64,000 nucleotides of DNA from Bacillota bacterium (GTDB lineage: Bacteria; Bacillota; Clostridia; DSM-8532). A program made the position numbers and the translations under genes. The DNA lies in assembly GCA_023415825.1 (NCBI GenBank), contig JAEZJF010000015.1, forward strand, positions 1 to 64,000. The letters run 5' to 3'. Under the pieces are notes generated by a model. That model was not told where the DNA came from. It ran no database searches and saw only the letters and a program-made list of their open reading frames with translations. This document shows, in pieces, positions 28,601 to 35,453 of the stretch (position 1 is its first letter; each line of letters begins with the position of its first letter).

Positions 28601-28995
28601 TCCACGCCGTAAACCTGCGTGCCATCACCTTTTAAAATAGGAACACCATTGTGGGATAAAGCAACATGAGCACCGGGAACTACTGCTGTTGATAATTGTA
28701 CATAGCCGCGCAGTTTGGTGGCTGGAAGATCAGAGTGCATTTGCTCTTTAAACTCAACAACGGCGATTTCATAATAGTCAGAACCCGGATAGGTCGTCTT
28801 GTCAGCTATAGCAACAGGTATGTATTGACCCAAAGCATTTTTATTGCTGGATCCCAGCCCCGGCAGTGCATCAATAAATTTTCTCAGGATTGGACTATAG
28901 GCCCAGTTTGCCGTACCGAAATAGTCCGGCACAGGTTGGCCGGTATTCGGATCAACAGCAAGAGCCGCTCGAGCTGAGGATTTTTTTTTCTGCAT
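25627..28995 (-). CDS. Multicopper oxidase with two C-terminal fibronectin III domains
   Basis: A CotA/bilirubin-oxidase-like multicopper oxidase of 1122 residues. All four copper motifs are present: HLHG (about 197), YHDH (about 262), HTIHTHLF (about 790) and HCHILAHEEMDM (about 898, with Met as the likely type-1 axial ligand). A Trp/Pro-rich insert of about 70 residues lies near 370-440 (WMYGPWFWPP). Two FN3 domains follow at about 923-1030 and 1033-1122. The length is about twice that of CotA. The N-terminus (MQKKKSSARAALAVDP) has no signal peptide or Tat motif, as in spore-coat CotA. The ribosome site AGGAGGG precedes the start. Substrates could be phenolics, metals or bilirubin-like pigments. 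A spore-surface location is a guess from the CotA likeness. Confidence 0.9.
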   Translation of the reverse strand: MQKKKSSARAALAVDPNTGQPVPDYFGTANWAYSPILRKFIDALPGLGSSNKNALGQYIPVAIADKTTYPGSDYYEIAVVEFKEQMHSDLPATKLRGYVQLSTAVVPGAHVALSHNGVPILKGDGTQVYGVDSPHYMGPVIIAASDVPVRIKFYNLLPIRDEGDLFIPVDKTVMGAGHGPLGHDAMPMHYTQNRANIHLHGNNTIWISDGTPHQWITPAKENTPYPQGVSVVNVPDMEDVDDPRDGIQTLYYTNAQSARLMFYHDHSYGITRLNVYVGEAAPYLLTDLVEQDLIHGTNETGVNPSRNKILPGLGIPLVIQDKTFVDTNTILKTDPTWAWGTTPGTPHTGDLWYPHVYSPAQNPWAADGVNPYGRWMYGPWFWPPTDIQNGPIPNPYYDPVNAPHQPPMIPAMPFPSMPGEAFMDTPIVNGTAYPYLVVEPKAYRFRILNAADDRFFNLQMVVADPDGYISPDTGYATEVKMVPACGTPGIPADWPSGVPDPALKGPDWIQIGTEGGFLPAPVVIPNQPITWNLNATTFNAGNVDQHSLLLGTAERADVIVDFSKYAGKTLILYNDAPAAFPAADPRYDYYTENPDLTSEGGAPSTKPGFSPNIRTIMQIRVAASAPAPVYDISLLKSVFAKTDTKRGVFEATHEPIIIPQAAYNSAYNVTHLPTDAASAYVQLQEFSKTFRPIDTNGALQAPVTLNIEPKALQDEMGEVYDTEYGRMSGMLGLEFPVTSSNFNQFVVFGYASPPVEIVKGTENLSMTTIGSLDDGTQIWKITHNGVDTHTIHTHLFSVQLINRVAWDGAMIPPDPNELGWKETFRVNPLEHTIIALRPNIPKPEQVPFEVPNSVRLIDPTMPVGTALSAPPPAGWFDPLGNPIDQITNHYVNYGWEYVYHCHILAHEEMDMMHALAFAVPPKAPSGLIVRRAGILFKRNILTWKNESNNETGLTVHRAVSAAGPWTIVAKLPAGATSYTDYIGITNNAYYYRVVASNTVGDTSTPGFPTMTVDSDFSNIVKVGQNQVLPPTAPTNLVASQQIGLKVRVTWRDNATNETGFVIERSDNGGSFFTLATVGPRFSRGSVVYTDSTVTTGNHYTYRVMAANEAGSSAYSNIANVRI

Positions 28996-29311
28996 TTTTT
29001 CCCTCCTTATAGAATGATATATGCAGAGATGTTATTCCTGTCTTGGTCATCTTCAAAATGCATATTTTTACATCCGATTTTCCGTTCTGGATGCTTCTAT
29101 GTTTGAATTCATTCATGATACATAGTATTCATTATGTAAACTATTAGTGTGTTAATTGGTGCGCTGCAGGTCACGTCATTGATGAAAATGGCAAGTAAAG
29201 AAGCGAGTCTATCAGAAGTTATTGCTAGGATATTATGGCAATAAATCACACATTTACGACAAAGGAATACAATGTAATAGAAAAAAGAGTACATGCGTGG
29301 TTTTGACTCTG
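28996..29311. other. Divergent intergenic region before the polysaccharide operon
   Basis: This region holds the leader of the multicopper oxidase on the minus strand and presumably the promoter of the polysaccharide operon on the plus strand. No hairpin with a U-tract and no convincing -35/-10 pair was found; TTTACG-16-TAATAG near 29258-29285 is the best weak match. An in-frame extension of the next gene upstream to 29222 lacks a ribosome site. Confidence 0.3.
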
Positions 29312-29971
29312 ATGGATATAAAATCCTATTTCAACATTTTAATAAAAAGACTGTGGATGGTTATTCTCATTCCGCTTTTAGCCGCGGGTGTTACTGCTGC
29401 CATAAGCTTCTATGTGCTTGAACCGGAATATGAATCCAGTATTACTCTGTATGTTACCAACAAAGATTCGGATTCGAGGTCGTATGACGACATTCTTACA
29501 AGCCAACAGCTTATGAAGGACTGCCGGGAGCTTATAAAGAGCAAATCTATTACAAAGGCCGTTATTGAACAGTTAAATTTAACGGACTTGACGGAGGAAG
29601 AGCTGGCTAAAAAAATTACAGTAAACCTAAAGAATGATACAAGATTGTTTGAAATTAAAGTAAGAGATGCAAGCAATGAACGGGCGAAGGACATCGTAGA
29701 CGCTATCAGCACCATTTTTCAAAAAAAAGTGAATGAATTGATGAAGCTTCAAACATTTGATGTGATAGATGAAGCGGAAATCCCACTTGAACCCGTCTCC
29801 CCCAAGCCTTTAGTGAATATATTGATTGCTTTCTTCGTGGCTCTGTTTTTGGCAGTATGTGCGGCATTTATCATAGAGTATCTGGATGATACGTTAAAGG
29901 ACATAGATGATATAGAAAAGCTTTTAGGTGTAAAAGTGATAGGAATAATACCTTCTCTGGATCTGAGATAG
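29312..29971 (+). CDS. Polysaccharide co-polymerase / BY-kinase modulator (Wzz/YveK-like)
   Basis: The membrane adaptor that controls chain length and activates the partner tyrosine kinase. It is 219 residues from ATG 29312. There is one transmembrane helix near the N-terminus (LWMVILIPLLAAGVTAAI), an extracytoplasmic Wzz domain with the PLEPVSPKP-type proline motif before the second helix (VNILIAFFVALFLAVCAAFI), and a short cytoplasmic tail. In Firmicutes this protein and its kinase are separate, as here. The start is the first methionine giving the usual MDIKSYF-type opening; the ribosome site is poor and a GTG or TTG slightly upstream is possible. Confidence 0.85.
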   Translation: MDIKSYFNILIKRLWMVILIPLLAAGVTAAISFYVLEPEYESSITLYVTNKDSDSRSYDDILTSQQLMKDCRELIKSKSITKAVIEQLNLTDLTEEELAKKITVNLKNDTRLFEIKVRDASNERAKDIVDAISTIFQKKVNELMKLQTFDVIDEAEIPLEPVSPKPLVNILIAFFVALFLAVCAAFIIEYLDDTLKDIDDIEKLLGVKVIGIIPSLDLR

Positions 29972-29985
29972 GGGGATAAAAAAGT

Positions 29986-30717
29986 ATGACGTCAACAGCT
30001 GCCGATGTGTTTGAAAAGCTAAACAATCCTGCAGAAGAAGCATATAAGGTTCTAAGGACCAACTTAAGTTTCTACGGCCTCAATAAAGCCATTAAAACAA
30101 TAGCGATAACCAGCTACAGCCCCAGCGAGGGCAAAACAACAACATGTATCAACCTATCCATATCCATGGCAAAGTCAGGCATGAAAGTGCTCTACGTGGA
30201 TGCCGATCTAAGGAAGCCCATGCTGATGAAAAATCTCGGAAGCAATGATTTTGAAGGGCTGTCCAATTATCTGTCGGGTCATGCGGAGCTGAATGAAATT
30301 ATCCATAGTACCGATATAGAAGGGTTTTTCTATATCCCCTGCGGTGTGAAACCTTTTGATCCAGCCGCACTGCTGAATACAGAAAGATTTGATAAATTTC
30401 TGGAAGCTGTTCAGAAAGATTATGATATGACCATTATTGATACTCCTCCTTTGGGAAGTGTCATTGATTGTTCGATCATTGCTTCCAAGACAGATGGCAT
30501 ATTATTGGTGATCAAACCAAACACAGTAAGGTACAAGCATGCATTGATGGTTAAAGAGCAGTTGGAAAAGTCAAACGCCAGGATACTTGGCGTAGTGCTC
30601 AACAGAGTAGAACAGCGAAGTTACAAGGATTACTACAGCAACTATGATTACTACGGCACTAAAAGAAAATATGCTAAAGGCTGGTTTAAAAATCTGGTAG
30701 GTAGTAAGAGGTTATAG
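29986..30717 (+). CDS. Bacterial tyrosine kinase (BY-kinase, CpsD/YveL-like)
   Basis: A cytoplasmic autophosphorylating tyrosine kinase of 243 residues that regulates polymer export and length with the modulator encoded 14 bases upstream. The Walker A is SPSEGKTT (45-52), Walker A' is VLYVDADLRKP (about 68-78) and Walker B is TIIDTPPLGS. The C-terminus carries a tyrosine cluster (SYKDYYSNYDYYGTKRKY), the usual site of autophosphorylation. The next gene encodes the matching phosphatase. Confidence 0.93.
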   Translation: MTSTAADVFEKLNNPAEEAYKVLRTNLSFYGLNKAIKTIAITSYSPSEGKTTTCINLSISMAKSGMKVLYVDADLRKPMLMKNLGSNDFEGLSNYLSGHAELNEIIHSTDIEGFFYIPCGVKPFDPAALLNTERFDKFLEAVQKDYDMTIIDTPPLGSVIDCSIIASKTDGILLVIKPNTVRYKHALMVKEQLEKSNARILGVVLNRVEQRSYKDYYSNYDYYGTKRKYAKGWFKNLVGSKRL

Positions 30718-30719
30718 CT

Positions 30720-31427
30720 ATGATAGACATTCACAGTCATATTGTTTTCGGTGTCGATGACGGCCCGTCTACCATTAAGGAATCCATAAGGATGGTGCTT
30801 GAAGCGGAGAGTCTTGGCGTTAATGAGATTATAGCTACTCCGCACTTTAATGACTTGCTGTATCATACAGATAAAACCGCTGAGAACTTCTCAGCCCTTA
30901 CATCCAGAATAGCTGACTGTGATGTTAAATTGCATCTTGGCCATGAAGTTTTTATTAATCCTCAACTCTTGGAAAAGGTCGAGGAATTAAAGAGAAAAAC
31001 TCTGGGCAAATCGAGATATATATTGTTTGAACTGCCATTTGATCATATCCCTGTATACTCCGGCAAGATGCTATACGGATTTAATGTCGAAAAAATAATA
31101 CCCATTCTTGCACATCCAGAGAGAAACAGAGTTTTTATGAAAAGCTTTGATACCTTTATCAATTTTATCGAAAACGGATGCTTGGTACAAATCGATGCAG
31201 GAAGTACTATCGGTGCTTATGGAACAGAAGCAAAGCACTTCGCGGAAAAGGTATTAAAGCTTAACCTGGCTCAATTCGTAGCCTCGGACGCACATAGTGC
31301 GGAGGATTACACCAATTGGTACCTGCCTGCGTATAAGCAAGTTAAGCGATGGACGGGAGAAGCATATACCAACCAACTTTTCAATGAGAATCCTAAAAAA
31401 ATCGTAACTAACAAACCTTGGGAATAA
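30720..31427 (+). CDS. PHP-family tyrosine-protein phosphatase (CpsB/YwqE-like)
   Basis: A manganese-dependent phosphatase that removes phosphate from the BY-kinase tail, 235 residues. PHP metal-binding motifs are visible: DIHSHI (3-8), HFND (about 41), GHEV, AHPERN and SDAHS near the C-terminus. It begins two bases after the kinase stop. Kinase and phosphatase together form the phosphorylation cycle that tunes polymer assembly. Confidence 0.92.
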   Translation: MIDIHSHIVFGVDDGPSTIKESIRMVLEAESLGVNEIIATPHFNDLLYHTDKTAENFSALTSRIADCDVKLHLGHEVFINPQLLEKVEELKRKTLGKSRYILFELPFDHIPVYSGKMLYGFNVEKIIPILAHPERNRVFMKSFDTFINFIENGCLVQIDAGSTIGAYGTEAKHFAEKVLKLNLAQFVASDAHSAEDYTNWYLPAYKQVKRWTGEAYTNQLFNENPKKIVTNKPWE

Positions 31428-31478
31428 ACGGTCAGAGCAACAGAAATTTGAGATTTTTTGACAGGTGATGGTAAGTAA

Positions 31479-32045
31479 ATGGAAGATATGCAAGCAGTAA
31501 TAAATGAAATGATAGAGCAGAGATCCTTGATCAATAATGTATCAAAGACCTATTTGTTTTTAAAAAGATTCATCGATATAGTGGTTTCGATAATTGCCGT
31601 CCTGCTGCTTTTGCCTCTTTTTTTAATTCTGGCCCTGTGGATAAAAGTAGGCAAGATGGGAGCTGTCTTGCATATTGAAGATAAATACGGGTTAAGAGGC
31701 AAGAGATTTAAAGCCTATGAACTATCAAGGACAATGAAAAGCATTTACCTCATAAAGCTGCCACTACTATTTAATGTGTTCAAAGGCAATATGAGCTTGG
31801 TAGGGCCCCAGCCTACGCCAACAGAAAACCTATCCCATGACCCCTGGTATAATCTCAGAATGTCTGCTAAGCCTGGTTTTACAGGAATGTGGCAGGTCAG
31901 TGGAAAGGTTGGGGGATTCGATGAGATGGTACGTGTGGATTTAAAGTATATTCGGGAAAGAAGTCTCCTGAATGACTTTAAAATTTTATTAAAAGCAACA
32001 TATTTGGCATTTAAAAAAAAGAAACCGTTGAACAAAGCAATCTGA
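31479..32045 (+). CDS. Degenerate sugar-phosphate transferase (monotopic PGT family), probably inactive
   Basis: A 188-residue protein with the architecture of the PglC/WcaJ-type phosphoglycosyl transferase core: KRFIDIVVSIIAVLLLLPLFLI as the re-entrant helix, FNVFKGNMSLVGPQPTP and PGFTGMWQVSGK. The segment that should read SLDELPQL, with the catalytic Asp-Glu dyad, reads YLIKLPLL, so both acidic residues are replaced (by Ile and Lys). The preceding KFRSM-type motif is also altered (YELSRTM) and the intervening region is shortened. The frame is intact and has a ribosome site (AGGTGATGG), so this looks like a maintained pseudoenzyme. A polytopic WecA-like transferase at 44524 could do the initiation. 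Confidence 0.75.
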   Translation: MEDMQAVINEMIEQRSLINNVSKTYLFLKRFIDIVVSIIAVLLLLPLFLILALWIKVGKMGAVLHIEDKYGLRGKRFKAYELSRTMKSIYLIKLPLLFNVFKGNMSLVGPQPTPTENLSHDPWYNLRMSAKPGFTGMWQVSGKVGGFDEMVRVDLKYIRERSLLNDFKILLKATYLAFKKKKPLNKAI

Positions 32046-32058
32046 AGGATTGATGATT

Positions 32059-32595
32059 ATGCACCCCTATGAGGATGGCGATAAATGGTATGCTCTTTTT
32101 GTATTAACGGGTCAGGAAGAAAGAGTTAAGGCAAGGTTGAAGTACAGGTTTAAAGACACAAAACTAGATTTCATTGTTCCAAAAAGAAAGCTAATAGAGA
32201 GGAAAGCCGGTAAGTGGGAAGAAAAGGTGAGTACTCTTTTCCCGGGATATATTTTAGTCAACGGCTATATCGGAACGGAAGAATATTATGCATTAGCGGG
32301 AGTGCCAGGCTTGCTGAGAATTTTAAAGGATGCATACGGACCGCTTGAAATCCCGGAACAGGATGCTGAGGTCATAAAAAAGCTCGTAAGTCGTGGCGAT
32401 ATTATCGAACATTCCAATATTTTAATAGAGTCAGGTAAAGTAATTGTAGTGGACGGGCCGCTTCTTGGACTGGAAGGATTGATACAGTCCGTTAACAAAA
32501 GGAAAGGCAGAGCAAAGGTAAGGTTGACTTTTGCTTCTGAATCCCGACTAGTGGATTTAAGTATTTTTATCTTACAACCGGCTAAGGAATCTTGA
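32059..32595 (+). CDS. loaP: LoaP-type NusG paralogue, processive antiterminator
   Basis: A specialised NusG of about 178 residues. The NGN domain (KWYALFVLTGQEERVKARL; LFPGYILVNGY) is followed by a KOW domain (ESGKVIVVDGPLLGLEGLIQSV). LoaP proteins in Firmicutes bind RNA polymerase at a leader RNA hairpin and promote read-through of long polysaccharide or antibiotic operons. This gene stands before about 23 kb of co-directional genes, as expected. ATG 32059 lies nine bases after AAGGA; ATG 32053 and TTG 32050 are alternatives. Confidence 0.85.
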   Translation: MHPYEDGDKWYALFVLTGQEERVKARLKYRFKDTKLDFIVPKRKLIERKAGKWEEKVSTLFPGYILVNGYIGTEEYYALAGVPGLLRILKDAYGPLEIPEQDAEVIKKLVSRGDIIEHSNILIESGKVIVVDGPLLGLEGLIQSVNKRKGRAKVRLTFASESRLVDLSIFILQPAKES

Positions 32596-32704
32596 ACAAA
32601 AATTCGGTGTTTCGGCCCGGACTTTCGCGTTAGGAGGACAAATCGGAAGCTCGTAATGGAGGCATTGAGGTGCGTCCTAAAAAAAGCATGCAAAGATATA
32701 AAAA
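32596..32704 (+). promoter_or_regulatory. Leader between loaP and the biosynthetic genes, with inverted repeat
   Basis: This 109-base gap is long for the operon. TTAGGA (32630-32635) pairs with TCCTAA (32675-32680), with partial extension through GGAC/GTGCG, and a smaller GC-rich fold is possible at 32605-32630. There is no U-tract, so it is not an ordinary terminator. It is the natural place for the RNA element recognised by LoaP. Confidence 0.4.
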
Positions 32705-33706
32705 ATGAGTGGTGGGAACAATATGCTTCAAAATGAAGAAAACAAAAAAATATGTGTCATAGGCGGAGGATACTGGGGCGAAAATCATATCAAAACCTTA
32801 TACAGGATGGGTAATCTGGGAGGAATCGTAGAAAATAACCCAACACGCCTGCAGGAGATTATTGAAAAGTATAAGCCTGTTAAAGGGTATAACCGAATAG
32901 AGGATGCTTTAGATTACGGGTATGACGGATATGTTGTTGCAACACCGGCAGAAACCCATTTTGAAATAGGAAGCATTCTGCTTGCAAAAAAGCAAAACGT
33001 TTTGATGGAAAAACCCCTGTCTCTGTTTTCTCTTGATTCTTTAAAACTTGTCAGAATGTCGGAGGAGTACCAATCCAGACTTATGGTAGGACATCTCATG
33101 CTCTTTCATCCGGCCATTATCAAAATCAAGGAACTCATTGATGAGGGCAAAATAGGGGATCTGAGATATGTTTATTCCAACCGCCTTAATCTCGGGAAAG
33201 TACGTACCGAGGAGAGTGCCCTCTGGTCACTGGCTCCCCATGATATATCCATTTTCAATTATTTAGTAGGCAAATGTCCCGAGACAATAAACGCTTCGGG
33301 TGGATGCTTTCTTCAAAGTGGCATTGAAGATACGGTTCTTGCCTGCTACAGCTATCCGGGCAACATCAAGGCTCATATTTTTGTATCGTGGCTTCACCCC
33401 TTTAAGGAGCACAGGCTAACAGCTGTAGGCAGCAAAGCCATGCTCGTCTATGAAGACTCATCCCCAGAAAAGAATATTCTTTATTATGACTCGGGATTTG
33501 AGCTCATAGACAAAAAACCTGTTAAGCGGGAAAAGCCTGCCCAGGTCATTTTATATGAGCCGTCAAGTCCATTGGATAACGAACTGAGCTATTTTATTGA
33601 ACATCTTGATTCAGAAATCAGTGTCGCTAGTGGGAAAAGCGGACATGAAGTCGTTAAAATTCTTGAAAAGACAGATGAGTGCCTGCATTCATGCCAGGGC
33701 TCATAA
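32705..33706 (+). CDS. Gfo/Idh/MocA oxidoreductase, UDP-GlcNAcA 3-dehydrogenase (WbpB/WlbA-like)
   Basis: An NAD-dependent sugar oxidoreductase of up to 333 residues. The Rossmann motif VIGGGYWGENHIKTL lies near the N-terminus, the family EKP motif (MEKPLSL) follows at about residue 103, and APHDISIF carries the active-site His/Asp. In the WbpB/WlbA pathway this enzyme oxidises C3 of UDP-GlcNAcA before transamination. The next two genes encode the acetyltransferase and aminotransferase of that same pathway, which supports the assignment. ATG 32723 is an alternative start with a GGTGGGA site. Confidence 0.82.
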   Translation: MSGGNNMLQNEENKKICVIGGGYWGENHIKTLYRMGNLGGIVENNPTRLQEIIEKYKPVKGYNRIEDALDYGYDGYVVATPAETHFEIGSILLAKKQNVLMEKPLSLFSLDSLKLVRMSEEYQSRLMVGHLMLFHPAIIKIKELIDEGKIGDLRYVYSNRLNLGKVRTEESALWSLAPHDISIFNYLVGKCPETINASGGCFLQSGIEDTVLACYSYPGNIKAHIFVSWLHPFKEHRLTAVGSKAMLVYEDSSPEKNILYYDSGFELIDKKPVKREKPAQVILYEPSSPLDNELSYFIEHLDSEISVASGKSGHEVVKILEKTDECLHSCQGS

Positions 33707-33724
33707 AAAAGGAGGAGCAGCAAT

Positions 33725-34306
33725 TTGCAAGATTCAACATTTTTTGTTCACGAGAGCTCGTACATAGATGAAGACGTATCCATCGGAGAAGGTACCAGCA
33801 TATGGTACTTTTCGCATGTCCAAAGAGGAGCAAGGATCGGGCGAAACTGTACAATAGGGCAGAATGTGAATATCGGCGACAATGTTATCATTGGCAGCCA
33901 TGTTAAAATCCAAAACAATGTATCGGTATATGAAGGCGTGGAGTTGGAGGATTATGTATTTTGCGGACCATCCATGGTATTTACAAATGTTAAAAATCCC
34001 CGGTGCAAATACCCACAGAAGGGTAGCTCGCACTATGTAAAGACATTAGTAAAAGAAGGTGCAACCATAGGTGCCAATGCCACCATTGTCTGCGGTCATA
34101 CAATCGGGAGGCATGCCTTTATTGCCGCAGGGGCCGTTATTGCTGCCGATGTACCGGATTATGCATTAATGGTCGGTGTTCCTGCAAAGAGAAGGGGATG
34201 GGTTTGCGAATGCGGAGAACAGCTCAAGATCGGTATGACCTGTAAAAAATGCGGAAGAGCTTACCGGGAGGAAAATGGAGTATTGAATGAGGTGGAGAGA
34301 AGTTGA
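33725..34306 (+). CDS. N-acetyltransferase, left-handed beta-helix (WbpD/WlbB-like) with zinc ribbon
   Basis: A hexapeptide-repeat acetyltransferase of 193 residues (IGEGTSIWYFSHVQ; IGRNCTIGQNVNIGDNVIIG) that acetylates the 3-amino group of UDP-2-acetamido-3-amino-uronic acid from acetyl-CoA. It starts at TTG 33725 behind GGAGGAGC. The catalytic histidine region is VCGHTIGRHAFI. After the helix a short C-terminal zinc ribbon (CECGEQ...CKKCGRAY) is appended, a feature of some WbpD-like proteins. The gene overlaps the aminotransferase start by four bases. Confidence 0.87.
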   Translation: MQDSTFFVHESSYIDEDVSIGEGTSIWYFSHVQRGARIGRNCTIGQNVNIGDNVIIGSHVKIQNNVSVYEGVELEDYVFCGPSMVFTNVKNPRCKYPQKGSSHYVKTLVKEGATIGANATIVCGHTIGRHAFIAAGAVIAADVPDYALMVGVPAKRRGWVCECGEQLKIGMTCKKCGRAYREENGVLNEVERS

Positions 34307-35430
34307 TTGAGTTTATTGATTTAACGGAGCAGTACCGCTATCTGCAGAATGACATTAACAACAATATTCAAAGGGTTTTGACGCATGGCAAGTATATTAT
34401 GGGACCAGAAGTAAAGGAGCTTGAAAAGCAGCTTGCAGAGTTTGCAGGCGTGAAGCATGCAATCTCCTGCTCCAATGGTACGGATGCGCTGCTCATGCCG
34501 TTAATGGCCTGGGGGGTGGGCAAGGGAGACGCTGTCTTTACCACACCCTTCACATTTATAGCCACGGCTGAGGTTATAAGCCTGCTTGGAGCAACACCTG
34601 TCTTTGTAGACATAGATCCGGATACCTATAATATCGATCCTAAGAAGCTTGAACAATCAGTAGAAAACATTGTTGCCGAAGGAAAGCTCAAGCCTAAAGT
34701 GATTATTCCGGTTGATTTATTTGGCTTACCCGCGGATTACGATAATATCAGCCCAATAGCCCGGAAGTATGGGCTCAAGGTTTTGGAAGATGCGGCCCAA
34801 TCCTTCGGCAGCGTCTATAAAGGAAAAAAAGCAGGAAGTCTGGGTGATGCGGCCGCAACCTCATTTTTCCCTGCAAAGCCCTTGGGATGCTATGGTGATG
34901 GCGGCGCAATTTTAACTGACGATGATGACCTGGCCCAAAAACTTTGTTCCATCAGGGTGCACGGACAGGGAAGAGACAAATATGAAAATGTAAGGGTGGG
35001 CATTAATGGACGTTTGGATACTTTACAAGCTGCCATACTCCTTGCGAAGCTGAAGGTTTTTAGTGAGGAATTGCATGCGAGAAACCGGATTGCATCCCAA
35101 TATACCCTTGGGCTTAAAGACATGAATAAAACGCCTTATATACCCGATGATTCGATTTCCAGCTGGGCTCAGTATTCCATTCTGGCAGAAGATCCTGGGA
35201 AGAGGGAGATCATCAGGGAGAAGCTTAAAAGAGCAGATGTGCCGACAATGGTATACTACCCTGTACCTTTACACCTGCAGCAGGCATTTCAATATTTAAA
35301 CTACAAAGAAGGGGATTTTTCGGTTTCAGAGGATGTCTCAAGAAGGATTTTCAGCATCCCCATGCATCCGTATCTAAAGGATGAAACCATAGACGAAATA
35401 GTAAAGGCTATACAACAATGTGGACAATAA
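34303..35430 (+). CDS. DegT/DnrJ-type PLP aminotransferase (WbpE/WlbC-like)
   Basis: A sugar aminotransferase of 375 residues that adds an amino group, usually from glutamate, to the C3 keto-sugar made by the WbpB-like enzyme. The PLP-binding lysine is K192 (SFFPAKPLGCYGDGG), with the SCSNGTDAL and EDAAQSFGS motifs of the family. It starts at TTG 34303 inside the last codons of the acetyltransferase gene, so translation is coupled. Confidence 0.88.
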   Translation: MIEFIDLTEQYRYLQNDINNNIQRVLTHGKYIMGPEVKELEKQLAEFAGVKHAISCSNGTDALLMPLMAWGVGKGDAVFTTPFTFIATAEVISLLGATPVFVDIDPDTYNIDPKKLEQSVENIVAEGKLKPKVIIPVDLFGLPADYDNISPIARKYGLKVLEDAAQSFGSVYKGKKAGSLGDAAATSFFPAKPLGCYGDGGAILTDDDDLAQKLCSIRVHGQGRDKYENVRVGINGRLDTLQAAILLAKLKVFSEELHARNRIASQYTLGLKDMNKTPYIPDDSISSWAQYSILAEDPGKREIIREKLKRADVPTMVYYPVPLHLQQAFQYLNYKEGDFSVSEDVSRRIFSIPMHPYLKDETIDEIVKAIQQCGQ

Positions 35431-35453
35431 AAACATCATCAGGTGAATGCATT

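Noticed and set aside
29170..29200. VIDENGK-like reading before the polysaccharide operon, similar to the remnant at 19494
   Set aside because: Only seven residues match in style; too short to call a gene remnant.
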